DNA of 64,000 bases. It comes from a virus. A program made the position numbers and the translations under genes. Location: positions 1 through 64,000 of IMG/VR virus record IMGVR_UViG_3300010430_000024; one strand, given 5' to 3'. Positions 9,825 through 18,996 of this stretch are shown piece by piece. Under the pieces are notes generated by a model. That model made no database searches. It was not told where the DNA came from and was given only the letters and a program-made list of their open reading frames with translations. Position 1 is the first letter of the stretch, and each line of letters starts with the position of its first letter.

Positions 9825-10423
9825 GGTGCCGCTCCATATATCTGCACAGAGGTGATTGCATGATCCCAGAAGGTCGCGTCAGCCTGTGGTGTGATGTAGA
9901 ACGTGCCACCGTTTGTCTGGAAGTCTGACCCTGCGAACAATGGGATAACGAAGTTGAAGTGCTGTGTAACACCAGCGCCCTTGGCAAACACAGCGGTCTG
10001 CGCATAAATAATAGGGAATGAACCACCACCGACATCAAGCTCGAACTCGAACAGATTCTGCGAAGCTACTGTTGATTCAGCCGACATAGCAACACGCACC
10101 ATACCGAAGTTATTCAGACCGTTCGGGATCAGTTTGTTCGTTGTTACATCCCAGAAATGCCCAGCACCACCGTGACCCGTCTCCGGGTGACCGAAGTCAC
10201 CACCAGCGCCATCAATGGTCATCTGCGTTCGAGCCGCTGCCAAGATCGTGCGCGGCGAGCCTACCGTGTAGGTGCCATCCAAGTGGAAGTCCCACCCCTG
10301 ATTTGCAAGGTATCGAGAGCTGACAGTAAAGTCCCGCATGTCCTGCGGTGTGATTGAAGCTGGTCCCTGCCCATCAGCGAAGATGGCTTGCAGTTCAGCT
10401 TCTGTTCTTACGGTGTCTACCAT
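9821..10423 (-). CDS. Virion-associated protein, unknown
   Basis: A 200-residue protein starting MVDTVRTEAELQAIF. The short helical N-terminus (residues 1-35) is followed by a long Gly/Thr/Phe-rich beta region with strands such as FEFELDVGGG and FYITPQADATFW, suggesting a jelly-roll-like domain. It sits between an adaptor-like gene and a conserved phage structural gene with overlapping ends. I do not recognise the family. Confidence 0.55.
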   Translation of the reverse strand: MVDTVRTEAELQAIFADGQGPASITPQDMRDFTVSSRYLANQGWDFHLDGTYTVGSPRTILAAARTQMTIDGAGGDFGHPETGHGGAGHFWDVTTNKLIPNGLNNFGMVRVAMSAESTVASQNLFEFELDVGGGSFPIIYAQTAVFAKGAGVTQHFNFVIPLFAGSDFQTNGGTFYITPQADATFWDHAITSVQIYGAAP

Positions 10424-10977
10424 TAGTCGAACTCCGCGCTAAAGTCTGAAGTGAATACATTGTCGTACGTGTATCCAAGATAATAATCATTGCCAGCCGC
10501 AGCAACACCATCAAACACTACATTGAACGGCACGGTAAATGACGGACAGTCTGCCTCGGTTCTTGTCATGGACACAAACCAGCTCATATCGTCACGCTGA
10601 ATGTACACACACTCACCAAAGATAAACGTCATTGCCTGATCGAGCACGATATGCCTCTCACCGCCAACGAGAGCCTCTGTGATCGTCCCTGTCGCTGGAT
10701 ACAGTATGTTCGGTTCAGGTGGGCAGGAATTCAGCCCAGTGCCGTCTGGTAACCCGTAGCCATCCTCGATAGATATCTCTGGTGCAGGTCTGTACAGGGC
10801 TATAGGATCAGTCACCGTGACTGGTATCTCTTGAGGGTGTTTCGGCTCCCACCAATCAGGATGCACCAGCAAGCCGGGAACGTGACCGTCCTCGACCAGA
10901 TCGCGGTACATCATCTTCTGTCCTGAGCGCTGACACTCAGCAACAGCGTTATGACCCTTGGCGTAAGTCTTGCTCAT
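10423..10977 (-). CDS. Conserved phage structural protein
   Basis: A 184-residue protein. The N-terminal segment AVAECQRSG...MMYRDLVEDG, then LLVHPDWWEPKHPQE, is a conserved block found in structural modules of many tailed phages, usually annotated as hypothetical. The C-terminal half is beta-rich. Start overlaps the stop of the adaptor gene (ATGA at 10974-10977). A head-completion role is a guess from gene order. Confidence 0.6.
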   Translation of the reverse strand: MSKTYAKGHNAVAECQRSGQKMMYRDLVEDGHVPGLLVHPDWWEPKHPQEIPVTVTDPIALYRPAPEISIEDGYGLPDGTGLNSCPPEPNILYPATGTITEALVGGERHIVLDQAMTFIFGECVYIQRDDMSWFVSMTRTEADCPSFTVPFNVVFDGVAAAGNDYYLGYTYDNVFTSDFSAEFD

Positions 10978-11702
10978 CGATAATGTCTCGCACTCCCTCT
11001 CCTTCGCCTGCTGCCAGACGTTGGAACGATGCGTACATCACCACGCTCGCGAACAGCATTTTGAGCCTTGAAGAATGCGTTCTCTGCTTTGCCGTATAGC
11101 GCCTGTTCGAGTTCAGGTGGCGCGAACTTCTCAGCCAGACGAAACGCCAGACCGTAAGCGAAAGCATCGTACATTTGGTAAGGGATGTCAGCGGTATCAG
11201 CTGCGGTATCCGAGTCCTCGAATTTACGCACAGTGTCGAACACCAGTATGTCGGTCGAGTTCTCAGGAGTAGTCCAGAGCGTCATGGTAATGCCATCGCG
11301 CCCCTTGTCGATAAATACCCTGTCAGGTCGTCCCTCAATGTCTTTCTCAGGGATGTCGAGGTACTCACTGCGAGGCATGAATGTGACAGGCGTGTCTACG
11401 CCATTACGGCGCAACGCCACATCAATAATGTCGATGATGTTTGTACCACTGACATCGAGATCGAAGTCCGTACCAGCAACGTAAGAAGCCTGACTCTCAA
11501 CAAGAGTCATGGTCTCCTGCACGATACGGAAATCGTGATAGTCCTCAGTCGCCCATGCAGCCAACATGAAACGCATGGAGCGCCGAGCAGATAGAATGTG
11601 CCTGCCAGTAATCTTGGCAGGGTCTATCCGCGCACGCTCCATGGCCTCATCGACCAGCTCAGCGAGATCGGGATTAAAAATGTACGTCCCTGATGTCGCC
11701 AT
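10974..11702 (-). CDS. Adaptor / P22 gp4-like tail accessory factor
   Basis: A 242-residue helical protein. The N-terminus FNPDLAELVDEAMERARIDP and the middle LSARRSMRFMLAAWA are typical of the adaptor proteins that bind below the portal ring in short-tailed phages. The C-terminus is basic (RRRRGSARH). The gene lies downstream of capsid genes and upstream of the gp10-like gene, as expected for a neck protein. Functional assignment is by family resemblance. Confidence 0.65.
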   Translation of the reverse strand: MATSGTYIFNPDLAELVDEAMERARIDPAKITGRHILSARRSMRFMLAAWATEDYHDFRIVQETMTLVESQASYVAGTDFDLDVSGTNIIDIIDVALRRNGVDTPVTFMPRSEYLDIPEKDIEGRPDRVFIDKGRDGITMTLWTTPENSTDILVFDTVRKFEDSDTAADTADIPYQMYDAFAYGLAFRLAEKFAPPELEQALYGKAENAFFKAQNAVRERGDVRIVPTSGSRRRRGSARHYR

Positions 11703-11706
11703 GAGC

Positions 11707-12084
11707 TTATCCTTGCTGAATAGTGTACGTTACAGAGCCAGTGCCAGCCGTGATGTTGATACGAATAGCAAACATCGGTTTATCCGAGATAGCAACGGAA
11801 GCATCAGCACTGCCACTCGCGATCTCGTTATCCCAGTCAGCACTCGCTGGAGCAACATACCTGTCATTCGGATTGCCTGCATTGCCACCACCGACATTAA
11901 CTGCTGCAAGAGCAGTCGCGTCATACATGATGTTTTGAGAGGTAGAGTCAACCGTGAAGGTGACTGTGCCATTCGCAACAACATGTATCCTCATGTCATC
12001 GAGTGCTGTCTCAACAACTACATAGGTCGCGCCTGTACCTGCTGGCGTAGTGCCAGTGATTGGGCGTTTACGAAGGTGTCCCAT
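11707..12084 (-). CDS. Small virion protein, unknown
   Basis: A 125-residue protein beginning MGHLRKRPITG. It is Thr/Val/Ala-rich and predicted all-beta, ending ITAGTGSVTYTIQQG. It lies in the head module between the adaptor gene and another beta-rich small gene. It may be a capsid-surface or neck protein. Nothing more specific can be supported. Confidence 0.5.
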   Translation of the reverse strand: MGHLRKRPITGTTPAGTGATYVVVETALDDMRIHVVANGTVTFTVDSTSQNIMYDATALAAVNVGGGNAGNPNDRYVAPASADWDNEIASGSADASVAISDKPMFAIRINITAGTGSVTYTIQQG

Positions 12085-12095
12085 AAGTCACCCCC

Positions 12096-12566
12096 TTAGT
12101 TGTTTACAGAGCCATCATCATCGAACGTGTAGGTGATGAATATGTCGAACGTGCCGCCAGTAGCATTCGTGCCACCACCGTCACTAACGGTGATCTCTGC
12201 CAACTCGGTGTTTGGCACACCAAGTAACACGCCACCACCAGTGCCCATGATCGCGGTAATGCTTGCCGTGATATCAACACCATCAACGAGACCGTCATCG
12301 TCGGGCGTACCCAACTCAAGACCTACATCAAGCAGCGGGTTAGTACCGCCAGTCGCCGCACTGAACACATCAACCTTCAGCGGGATCGCATTGATTGGCA
12401 AAAACTTGCCAGTCAGTATTCCTGCTGCGGCGAGAGTTGCGTCAATGCCTCTAATTGCCAATACAACCGGAACTACAGCAACTGCTGGTGCCGGGGTTTT
12501 ACTGCTGCTTGCCTCTGTTGCGCCACTGGCTCTCCAGTAGCCTTTAATTGTACTTCTGATACCCAT
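12096..12566 (-). CDS. Small virion protein, unknown
   Basis: A 156-residue beta-rich protein with an Ala/Pro-rich linker (residues 15-35) and a C-terminal strand region ending TFDIFITYTFDDDGSVNN. It is located directly after the major capsid gene in transcription order. Minor capsid or decoration function is possible from position only. Confidence 0.5.
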   Translation of the reverse strand: MGIRSTIKGYWRASGATEASSSKTPAPAVAVVPVVLAIRGIDATLAAAGILTGKFLPINAIPLKVDVFSAATGGTNPLLDVGLELGTPDDDGLVDGVDITASITAIMGTGGGVLLGVPNTELAEITVSDGGGTNATGGTFDIFITYTFDDDGSVNN

Positions 12567-12639
12567 CTGTCTGTCTCCAGTCCACTAAGTGGTCGTCAGG
12601 GTGAAAGGCAGGGACCGAAGTCCCTGCCAATCAGGTTGC

Positions 12640-13554
12640 TTATGCGCTTCCAGAACTTCCGAATGCGCCTCGGTAGTCAGACCAACCGAACGTGTAGCGT
12701 TCACGCGCTTTGTAACGCATGTTGCCAGTCTCGAAGTCGCCTTCAAGACCACGTTGGATGTTCTTCCTGACCATGTGCTTCAAGCCATCCGGGCAGTCAG
12801 TAATCAAAGTCCACGCACTGGGGTCCGTGAGACGATGATTCTTATGCGATCCACCGGGGATCATGCCCATCTTCTTCACGGCATTGATATCGTTGTCTGC
12901 CGTACCGGGACGGTAAGGAGACATCAACAGCCGCTCAGCGACAAAGCATAGGTCGGTTGGGATGATTAACTTGGTAGCTCGAACAGCGATAGGGATCGAA
13001 CGCTCGTCCACGAACTTGCTGATGGCGATCAGAGCTTCCTCAAGAGAGGTCTCCGACAGGTCAGCCTGTGTCGTAAACGTGTTCGCCTGCGTGCCACCGC
13101 CGAAGAGCGGATGCGCCGTCGAGAACAACTCAACTCCGTCACCGCCCGGATAGGCAGAGTCGTAGCCGTTGTTCAAGGTAGCCGCACCTTTAACTTCCTT
13201 GGTGTGCTGCATTGAGCGTGCAAGTGCCTTGGAGTACTTAGAGCCGAACGATCCATACAGACCATCTTCCTCAGCTTCTTCCGTCAGGGAGAAGGCAAGG
13301 GCAATAGTCTCGTGGACATATCGTGACGTGAATGCTTCGCCGCCCTGATCATAACTGACCGGAGCACCTTCAGGCTTAACTGGAGCACCAGCCAGACCTG
13401 CAAGCAACACATCCTCTTCATACGCTTTAGTGGAATTCTCTACCGCATAGATAGGTCTCCACTCCTGCTCGTACCTACGAAACTCCAGCCCGAAGACGGT
13501 GTTCAAGCCTTCTTGCAAGAGCTTACGAAAACGAGCGCGATTCATGATAGCCAT
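12640..13554 (-). CDS. Major capsid protein, Mu gpT-like
   Basis: A 304-residue protein matching the Mu gpT-type HK97-fold capsid family. The key block is FSLTEEAEEDGLYG, then YSKALARSM and TKEVKGAATLN (about residues 89-132). It continues with the STAHPLFGGG loop and ends with a basic, aromatic segment RYKARERYTFGWSDY. It sits after scaffold and decoration genes in transcription order, as capsid genes do. A diverged copy of the key block occurs in the Tat-signal gene at 29225-29467. Confidence 0.85.
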   Translation of the reverse strand: MAIMNRARFRKLLQEGLNTVFGLEFRRYEQEWRPIYAVENSTKAYEEDVLLAGLAGAPVKPEGAPVSYDQGGEAFTSRYVHETIALAFSLTEEAEEDGLYGSFGSKYSKALARSMQHTKEVKGAATLNNGYDSAYPGGDGVELFSTAHPLFGGGTQANTFTTQADLSETSLEEALIAISKFVDERSIPIAVRATKLIIPTDLCFVAERLLMSPYRPGTADNDINAVKKMGMIPGGSHKNHRLTDPSAWTLITDCPDGLKHMVRKNIQRGLEGDFETGNMRYKARERYTFGWSDYRGAFGSSGSA

Positions 13555-13566
13555 TATTACGCTCCT

Positions 13567-14157
13567 TTACGTAGTAGGTTTAGCAGCTTCAAGCACTGCT
13601 TCGTTGAAGATGACTTCGACCTTGGCGTTCGCACCAATTTCGGCAGGGAAAATGCCGTCAGGTGCGGTAGCTAGACCGAGAGTCAGGAACTGACCAGTTG
13701 CGCCGTACGTCGAATCCAACTGTTGACCGGAGACACCAGTAGCAGCATTACCTGCCGTAACGTCTTCCATGTCAGCAGCCAGACCAATATTCGCAGCAGC
13801 GATGGTCAGGGCTTGTACTGCGTAAACGATGCCGGGGTCGGTATAGACGAACGCCTCAGCAGCTACACTGCCAAGAGTTGCCGTACCGGAAGCCCATTGC
13901 TTTTTCCACTGCACGTCGCCTGCTGCATCTGTGTACTGGCAACCCGCGAATACTCCTAGAACTACCGGAGATGGGGTGCCCTGTGCACCTACGGCAACAT
14001 CGATGTTCTTACTGGTGCCAGTAAGAATAACAACGTCACCAAGGAAGATGTCGGACGCGAGAGCAGAAGCAATAGTAAAACCGCCATCGTAACGCACAGT
14101 GCCACCCTTGAGGTGGCGAACGGGACTAAACCCGCTTTTTGCGTCGAGATTTGCCAT
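13567..14157 (-). CDS. Capsid decoration / head stabilisation protein
   Basis: A 196-residue protein directly upstream of the capsid gene in the same operon. The N-terminus ANLDAKSGFSPVRHLKGG and the compact beta-rich body (DIFLGDVVILTGTSK, then VVLGVFAGCQYTD) match the structural proteins that accompany gpT-like capsids. It probably coats or cements the shell. The role is inferred from neighbour and pattern, not from a catalytic motif. Confidence 0.6.
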   Translation of the reverse strand: MANLDAKSGFSPVRHLKGGTVRYDGGFTIASALASDIFLGDVVILTGTSKNIDVAVGAQGTPSPVVLGVFAGCQYTDAAGDVQWKKQWASGTATLGSVAAEAFVYTDPGIVYAVQALTIAAANIGLAADMEDVTAGNAATGVSGQQLDSTYGATGQFLTLGLATAPDGIFPAEIGANAKVEVIFNEAVLEAAKPTT

Positions 14158-14168
14158 TGAACATTCCT

Positions 14169-14729
14169 TTATTCATCGTCAGCCACCCTAACGGGTTGTA
14201 CCCGTCTTGCTGGGTGGGACACCGATGTTTTATGCTCTGAAATAATCGGATGCCCCGCTATCTGGGCCGACTCAAGGTCATGTTCAACGCTTAGCATCTG
14301 GTTCGCAGTATCGCGCCTGATGGTTTCTTTGCGATTCTCAAGGACACGTGAGTCGATCTCCATCAAGATGAGATCATCCACCACAATCATCCCCTCATTT
14401 GAATTCGCGAAGGTGGCATAAATGCGCCAGTCTTCAGGCAACGAATCAGGTGACCGAGGTCTCCATCCTTCGCGCCATGCACGGTTCAAATTTTTGGGAT
14501 CATCCGCACCGAATAGTGACTTCCTGACCCAGCGTTGAGTCATTCCATCCTGAGCAGGTGGTGCGTCGAGCGAACTCGGTCGCACCCACTGGGCCTCAGT
14601 TTGTTGGTGGGTGGCATCGTACTCCGACATCTCGTCCACACGAGACTCGTGTCCATGGTCAACGCCATGGGTGGTAACAGCTGGCTTAGGTGCTACCTTT
14701 TTGCTTACTTTCTTTTTGCTGGCAGTCAT
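14169..14729 (-). CDS. Hypothetical protein in the capsid module
   Basis: A 186-residue protein with a Lys-rich N-terminus (MTASKKKVSKKVAPK) and a conserved middle WVRKSLFGADDPKNLNRAWREGWRPR. The helical C-terminus includes RVLENRKETIRRDTANQML. The WREGW block occurs in proteins next to scaffold genes in other phages, function unknown. It overlaps the start of the scaffold gene's stop region by four bases. Confidence 0.55.
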   Translation of the reverse strand: MTASKKKVSKKVAPKPAVTTHGVDHGHESRVDEMSEYDATHQQTEAQWVRPSSLDAPPAQDGMTQRWVRKSLFGADDPKNLNRAWREGWRPRSPDSLPEDWRIYATFANSNEGMIVVDDLILMEIDSRVLENRKETIRRDTANQMLSVEHDLESAQIAGHPIISEHKTSVSHPARRVQPVRVADDE

Positions 14730-15781
14730 CGGTTTTCTCCTTGCTCGGCTTCTCGCTTATTACGTGCAAACTCTCTCAAGACCTCTGGGTCGTTCGGGTC
14801 AAGATTAAATTGCCGCATAGTCGCAAAATCCTCCGCATCAAGATTAACCTTACTGCTGCTGGATCGCTGGTGGCGTGTTTCATTGCCGCCGACTGGAGCT
14901 ACAACAGGTTTGCCTCGTCGTCTCTCGGTGTCAGTGTCGCTCTCGGCACCAGCATCCAAATCATCATACAGTTCCGGTGCCTTCTCCTGAATTCGCTTGT
15001 TGAGTTCTTTGAAGTACTCAGGCGTATTAGGATCGTAACCGTCTGCATAAACCTCTTTATCAAGGCGATTGGCAAGACGGGTCTGTCGTTCAAACCCGTC
15101 TTGTTTGTACCAATCACCTTGGTCTTCCATCCACTTCGACGTTTCCGTATCTGTGGCTTTCCGACTCGTTGGTGTAACTCTATCATCAAACGGTTGTACA
15201 TTACCATCTGGTGATAGATTGTCTAGGTTGGTTTCAGCCATCACTTTGTCAGCTTTCAGATCAGTAAGCCGCGTCGTGAGACGCACCTGATCGTCTGTCT
15301 TACCGTCCTCAATAGCTTGTTTGAGATCGGCCTGAGTCTGCGTGATAGCCGAACCAGCCTGTTCGACAGTTCTCTGGAAGGCTTTCTTGTCTCGGTCATG
15401 GGAGTCTTTAGCAAGCCTGTTCGCCTGCTCTTCCCAGTAATCGCCGCGCTGCTTTTCCTTAGCCGTTGCTCGTGTAGCGCGTTGAATCCGAGCCTTCACC
15501 TTCTTCGAGTATCCGTCATCGTCACTGTCACTACTTGCAGTCTGCTTCTTGCTGTCTTGCTTATCGGCTGCTGAATCATCTACTGAGTCATCAACGTCTG
15601 CGGATCGCAATCCATCAAGCTGCTGGCTGTCGTCGTTTACGTCACTAACGTCTGCCGATTGTGCATCGGGAGATAGTTGAATGCCGTCGTCTTTCGTGTC
15701 AGCGTCCAAGTCCACAGTAACAGGTTCTTTCTCCTGCATACCGTGTAAGTCTTCAAAAACTATTTCATTTTCAGTGCCCAT
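14726..15781 (-). CDS. Capsid scaffolding protein
   Basis: A 351-residue, very acidic, low-complexity protein rich in Asp/Ser/Gln. The N-terminal half is disordered (DADTKDDGIQLSPDAQSADV). The middle is a strongly helical coiled coil (ARIQRATRATAKEKQRGDYWEEQANRL) and the C-terminus is basic (LREFARNKREAEQ). This layout and the position just before decoration and capsid genes are typical of internal scaffolds. Confidence 0.75.
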   Translation of the reverse strand: MGTENEIVFEDLHGMQEKEPVTVDLDADTKDDGIQLSPDAQSADVSDVNDDSQQLDGLRSADVDDSVDDSAADKQDSKKQTASSDSDDDGYSKKVKARIQRATRATAKEKQRGDYWEEQANRLAKDSHDRDKKAFQRTVEQAGSAITQTQADLKQAIEDGKTDDQVRLTTRLTDLKADKVMAETNLDNLSPDGNVQPFDDRVTPTSRKATDTETSKWMEDQGDWYKQDGFERQTRLANRLDKEVYADGYDPNTPEYFKELNKRIQEKAPELYDDLDAGAESDTDTERRRGKPVVAPVGGNETRHQRSSSSKVNLDAEDFATMRQFNLDPNDPEVLREFARNKREAEQGENR

Positions 15782-15793
15782 TATTCACCCCTG

Positions 15794-16183
15794 CTAAATG
15801 TGTGCGCGGAACTGAGTCGGGTCTTTAACGATAGCCATAACGCCATCGTCATTCATCGATAAGTACTTCACGCCGTTTTTCATGTGGACCTTCTGCCCAC
15901 CGTAAGTGCCAAACACTATCCAGTCACCAACCTTCGGCTTTGGATCAACGTCTGCCAGATTGATACCCGAACGAGTGACAGCCTTGTAGCAAAGATTACC
16001 CATCGCTACGATCTGTCCGACGTACGTCAGGTACTCTTCTGACTCGCGTGCAGTCTCAGCGTAGACAATCCCACCAGCTGATTCCTTTGGTGGCTCGTAC
16101 GGTCTGACAATCAAGCGCCATCCAATCGGTGTGAGCGGCAGCTCTGCCTCGACCTTTGGAGCTACAAAAGAAACCTCACCCAT
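15794..16183 (-). CDS. GroES-like co-chaperonin
   Basis: About 129 residues (start MGEVSFVAPK at 16183; an upstream GTG at 16192 is possible). The GroES pattern is visible: PIGWRLIVRPYEPP, then the mobile-loop region ESAGGIVYAE, VGQIVAMGN, PKVGDWIVFGTYGGQKV, and a C-terminal YLSMNDDGVMAIV. GroES-type proteins cap GroEL; phage examples such as T4 gp31 redirect host GroEL to fold the capsid protein. Its place between portal and scaffold genes supports a role in capsid folding. The N-terminus overlaps the preceding gene by eight bases. Confidence 0.8.
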   Translation of the reverse strand: MGEVSFVAPKVEAELPLTPIGWRLIVRPYEPPKESAGGIVYAETARESEEYLTYVGQIVAMGNLCYKAVTRSGINLADVDPKPKVGDWIVFGTYGGQKVHMKNGVKYLSMNDDGVMAIVKDPTQFRAHI

Positions 16184-16415
16184 TGTCGTCACCCGTCATC
16201 TCTGGAAGGTCACTATCGTCTGCTGCCTCAATCATCTTGTTGAGTAAGTCCTTGGATATCTTGACGGTCTGCTCCATGCCCTGAATGCGACCGCACGCTC
16301 GGTTGTACGCCTCCATATTTGGTAGCGAACCCTTCGCTATCGTGACGGACTGTTCGACCACTGACTGCTTGATGATCGTTTCGAGGTTCTTTATGAAATG
16401 TCTAACTTGTTGCAT
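16176..16415 (-). CDS. Small helical protein, unknown
   Basis: A 79-residue protein with SD GGAG eight bases before the ATG. It is almost entirely helical (FIKNLETIIKQSVVEQSVTI, then CGRIQGMEQTVKISKDLLNKM) and ends in an acidic tail. The repeated heptads suggest a coiled coil. It lies between portal and GroES genes with overlaps on both sides, so it is part of the head operon. Function unknown. Confidence 0.6.
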   Translation of the reverse strand: MQQVRHFIKNLETIIKQSVVEQSVTIAKGSLPNMEAYNRACGRIQGMEQTVKISKDLLNKMIEAADDSDLPEMTGDDNG

Positions 16416-16581
16416 CTAACTTTCTCCTTGCTACGCCTGCCAGTTTATCGAGCAGTGTTTGATATGACGCGCCAGTCTCCTGTGCGGAACGGGCGAATTG
16501 TCGAGGGGATACACCACGAACGCCTCTCTTACGGAGGAACTCGCGTGCTGCACGCACTTCTTTAGGTTTTGGTTGTGCCAC
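16402..16581 (-). CDS. Small basic protein overlapping the portal 3' end
   Basis: About 59 residues from a GTG at 16581 preceded by AAAGG; the frame is open further upstream but only inside the portal gene. The product is basic and helical (REFLRKRGVRGVSPRQFARSA, then TLLDKLAGVARRKL). The SPRQFARSA block looks like a small helix-turn-helix. The overlap with portal is 20 bases. It could be a head-assembly or DNA-binding factor; unknown. Confidence 0.5.
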   Translation of the reverse strand: MAQPKPKEVRAAREFLRKRGVRGVSPRQFARSAQETGASYQTLLDKLAGVARRKLDATS

Positions 16582-18994
16582 TCGGTCGTGCCTTTTTCTG
16601 TGTCGCAGCTTTTGCCGCTGCCAGCTTATCTTCTCTTGCGATCTTTGCTTCGTTAGCTCTTGCTTCACGAGCCTCCTTCCTGTTCGCCATGAAGTCATCG
16701 CGCTGCTCTTTGCTCATCGCAGCAGCCTCTTGACGCTCTATATCTGCGAGGGTGGCTTCATCCTGCCGTGCCATCAATCTGTCGTGGGCATCGTCCAGTC
16801 TCGCCTGCTCGCGTTCATGCACTTCATCGTCAGGGTCCATGCTGTCGTCAGGGTCCATGATCTGTATCTGCGGAACCTGAGCCGCTGCCTGTGCGATCTG
16901 CTGCTCCAGCTCTGGTGGCATTGGCTGCTCTGGACCAAACTGTCCGGGTTGCGGCAACTGGTTACCCAGCATCCGTTGCATTTCCACGAAGTACTTGAAT
17001 GAGTAATGCTGTGCCATGTGCGCCTGCATGATCGGACCCAGCTGCTCCAGTGCCTCTGGTTGCAGACCATTGACAAAGTTCATGTGCACCTTGATGTGTG
17101 CGTCATGGTCTTGGTCGATGAACGGTTGGGCACTCTGCCCTTGCAGCATGTCCATGTTCTCCATCACAGGGTCTTTGCGCTGTGGCTGGTTCTTCTGCAA
17201 CACACCGTCTGGATCAGGGATGCGAATAGCCTTCAGGAAGCGCTCTTCGACCTCCATGCGGTTGTACAGGTCAGGCGCTTGTGTTGCCCTCTCGATGAGA
17301 GCTTGTCCCTGAGCGATCCTCTGAGTGCTTGAGAAGATGTTCGGATCACTGATGGGAATAACATCGACCCTGCCGTCGTAGTCATTACGGAGCACTACAG
17401 ACTCAGGGTCTTCAACCTTGTAAGGGTACTGGTCCGGTAGGAATTCATAGTTTAGCTCAGCACGTAGTTTGAACTCTTCTGCCGCCGCCATATGTAGACG
17501 GCGATGGATGGCAGACAAGGGCTTACTGCCCTGCTCTATGAGTGCGATGGTTGTACCCACCGGACCAGTGTTCGATGCCTCACCTGTCAGCACTTCTGTT
17601 GAGCTGCTGAACGATTTGCCTGCCTCAAGCAGAACCTCGAACAGTTTAGCCAGTGCTGGCGATGGGTCTTTGAATGGTGGCGTGTAGAAGGCGCGTGCCA
17701 ACTCTTCAGCCGACATGTTCACTTCTTTGTACAGTCCCGGCGTGATGTGCTCGTCACCGGGCTTCAGCTTAGCGTCATTGGAGACGTAGCCACCCTGCAT
17801 GTTGGCGAACGCAGCAGAGTCGAGAAGCGCCCTGATGGTCGCTGACGTAGCCTCAGCCACGCTGCCGATGAGGTGCAGCAAACCAAAGCCGTAGAAGCCC
17901 AGACCCGGAAGATATTTGTAGTGCGTGAACCAGATGCGCTTTTGCATCAGCTCGTCATCTTCCCTCCAGTTGCGACGGATGGATAACACCTCACGTGTCT
18001 CACGCTCGATGGTGACGATGTACGGCAGTGGTGACTGCTTGCCGTAGCGCTCTTGGTCAGTATCTACCATCAAGTCGCAGTGACACTCAAGCACGGTGTA
18101 CACGTTGTCATCGGTGTGCGTGTCAGGAGACCGTGAGTCAGCAATGTCCTCATGCTCTCGGATGCGGTCATCACCAGTGTCTGTTGCATACGGTGTCAGG
18201 TCAGGTAGCTCCAGCGCCTCCCAGAACCCTGACTCGAACAGCTTCTTCATCTCTGTCGAGTTCTTGAACATCCGATGCGTGTAGCGTGGTGAACTCGCAA
18301 GGTCGGTGGCGATGTACGGCACGATGAAATCAGACGATGGGATGTAGCGACTCACCACCATGTTGCTGAGGCTGTCCCAGTACGTTTTCTTGAACGCTGA
18401 TCCACCCAGTGGCAGATAGAACAACATCGAATCGACCTGCCAGAAGTAGCTGCGATCCTGATCAAGAATCTGGTAGTTCATGTGGTTCTTGATGCGGTCG
18501 GCTTGATCCTCTGTTTCGCGAGTCATCTCACCCACGACCTTGGTCTTCACTGGTCCTTCTGATGGGAATATCTCTTCGATGGCACGCGCCTGAAATTGCA
18601 CCACAGCTTCACCAATGAGCGGATACGTCACTGCACTGGCACCATCGAATGGCAGCTCTTCACCGGGGATGTTGTTCAGACCCAACAGCTCCATGGCTTG
18701 ATCCATGCGTTGCTCCCAGTCCTTACGAGACTCGATGTCGGTCTCCACCCACTCGATCACATCGTTAGCCAGCTTCTGAAGCTCGGTGCGGGACAAGTCG
18801 TACATGATGTTAGCTGCGTGCTCATCACTGTCGTCTTGCGACATACGGCTCATACCGGGATTGAAGTCTACCGTGGCGCTGTTGCCGCGACGTGTTATCT
18901 GTGCGCCGCCAACCTCACCAGAGAATCCCTCATCAGGCATCTCTGGCATCTCAGGACTACGCCCGTAATCAATATCGTCTGGTCGTGTTGCCAT
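16562..18994 (-). CDS. Portal protein (P22-type)
   Basis: An 810-residue portal protein. After a disordered N-terminus come LQKLANDVIEWVETDIESRK and the long alpha/beta body with the GASAVTYPLIGEAVVQFQAR block and the WFTHYKYLPGLGFYGFGLLH segment. The C-terminal 150 residues are Gln/Ala/Arg-rich and coiled-coil-forming (EREQARLDDAHDRLMARQDE), like the barrel extension of P22-type portals. It follows TerL directly. It forms the dodecameric DNA entry ring at one capsid vertex. Confidence 0.85.
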   Translation of the reverse strand: MATRPDDIDYGRSPEMPEMPDEGFSGEVGGAQITRRGNSATVDFNPGMSRMSQDDSDEHAANIMYDLSRTELQKLANDVIEWVETDIESRKDWEQRMDQAMELLGLNNIPGEELPFDGASAVTYPLIGEAVVQFQARAIEEIFPSEGPVKTKVVGEMTRETEDQADRIKNHMNYQILDQDRSYFWQVDSMLFYLPLGGSAFKKTYWDSLSNMVVSRYIPSSDFIVPYIATDLASSPRYTHRMFKNSTEMKKLFESGFWEALELPDLTPYATDTGDDRIREHEDIADSRSPDTHTDDNVYTVLECHCDLMVDTDQERYGKQSPLPYIVTIERETREVLSIRRNWREDDELMQKRIWFTHYKYLPGLGFYGFGLLHLIGSVAEATSATIRALLDSAAFANMQGGYVSNDAKLKPGDEHITPGLYKEVNMSAEELARAFYTPPFKDPSPALAKLFEVLLEAGKSFSSSTEVLTGEASNTGPVGTTIALIEQGSKPLSAIHRRLHMAAAEEFKLRAELNYEFLPDQYPYKVEDPESVVLRNDYDGRVDVIPISDPNIFSSTQRIAQGQALIERATQAPDLYNRMEVEERFLKAIRIPDPDGVLQKNQPQRKDPVMENMDMLQGQSAQPFIDQDHDAHIKVHMNFVNGLQPEALEQLGPIMQAHMAQHYSFKYFVEMQRMLGNQLPQPGQFGPEQPMPPELEQQIAQAAAQVPQIQIMDPDDSMDPDDEVHEREQARLDDAHDRLMARQDEATLADIERQEAAAMSKEQRDDFMANRKEAREARANEAKIAREDKLAAAKAATQKKARPSGTTKT

Positions 18995-18996
18995 GG

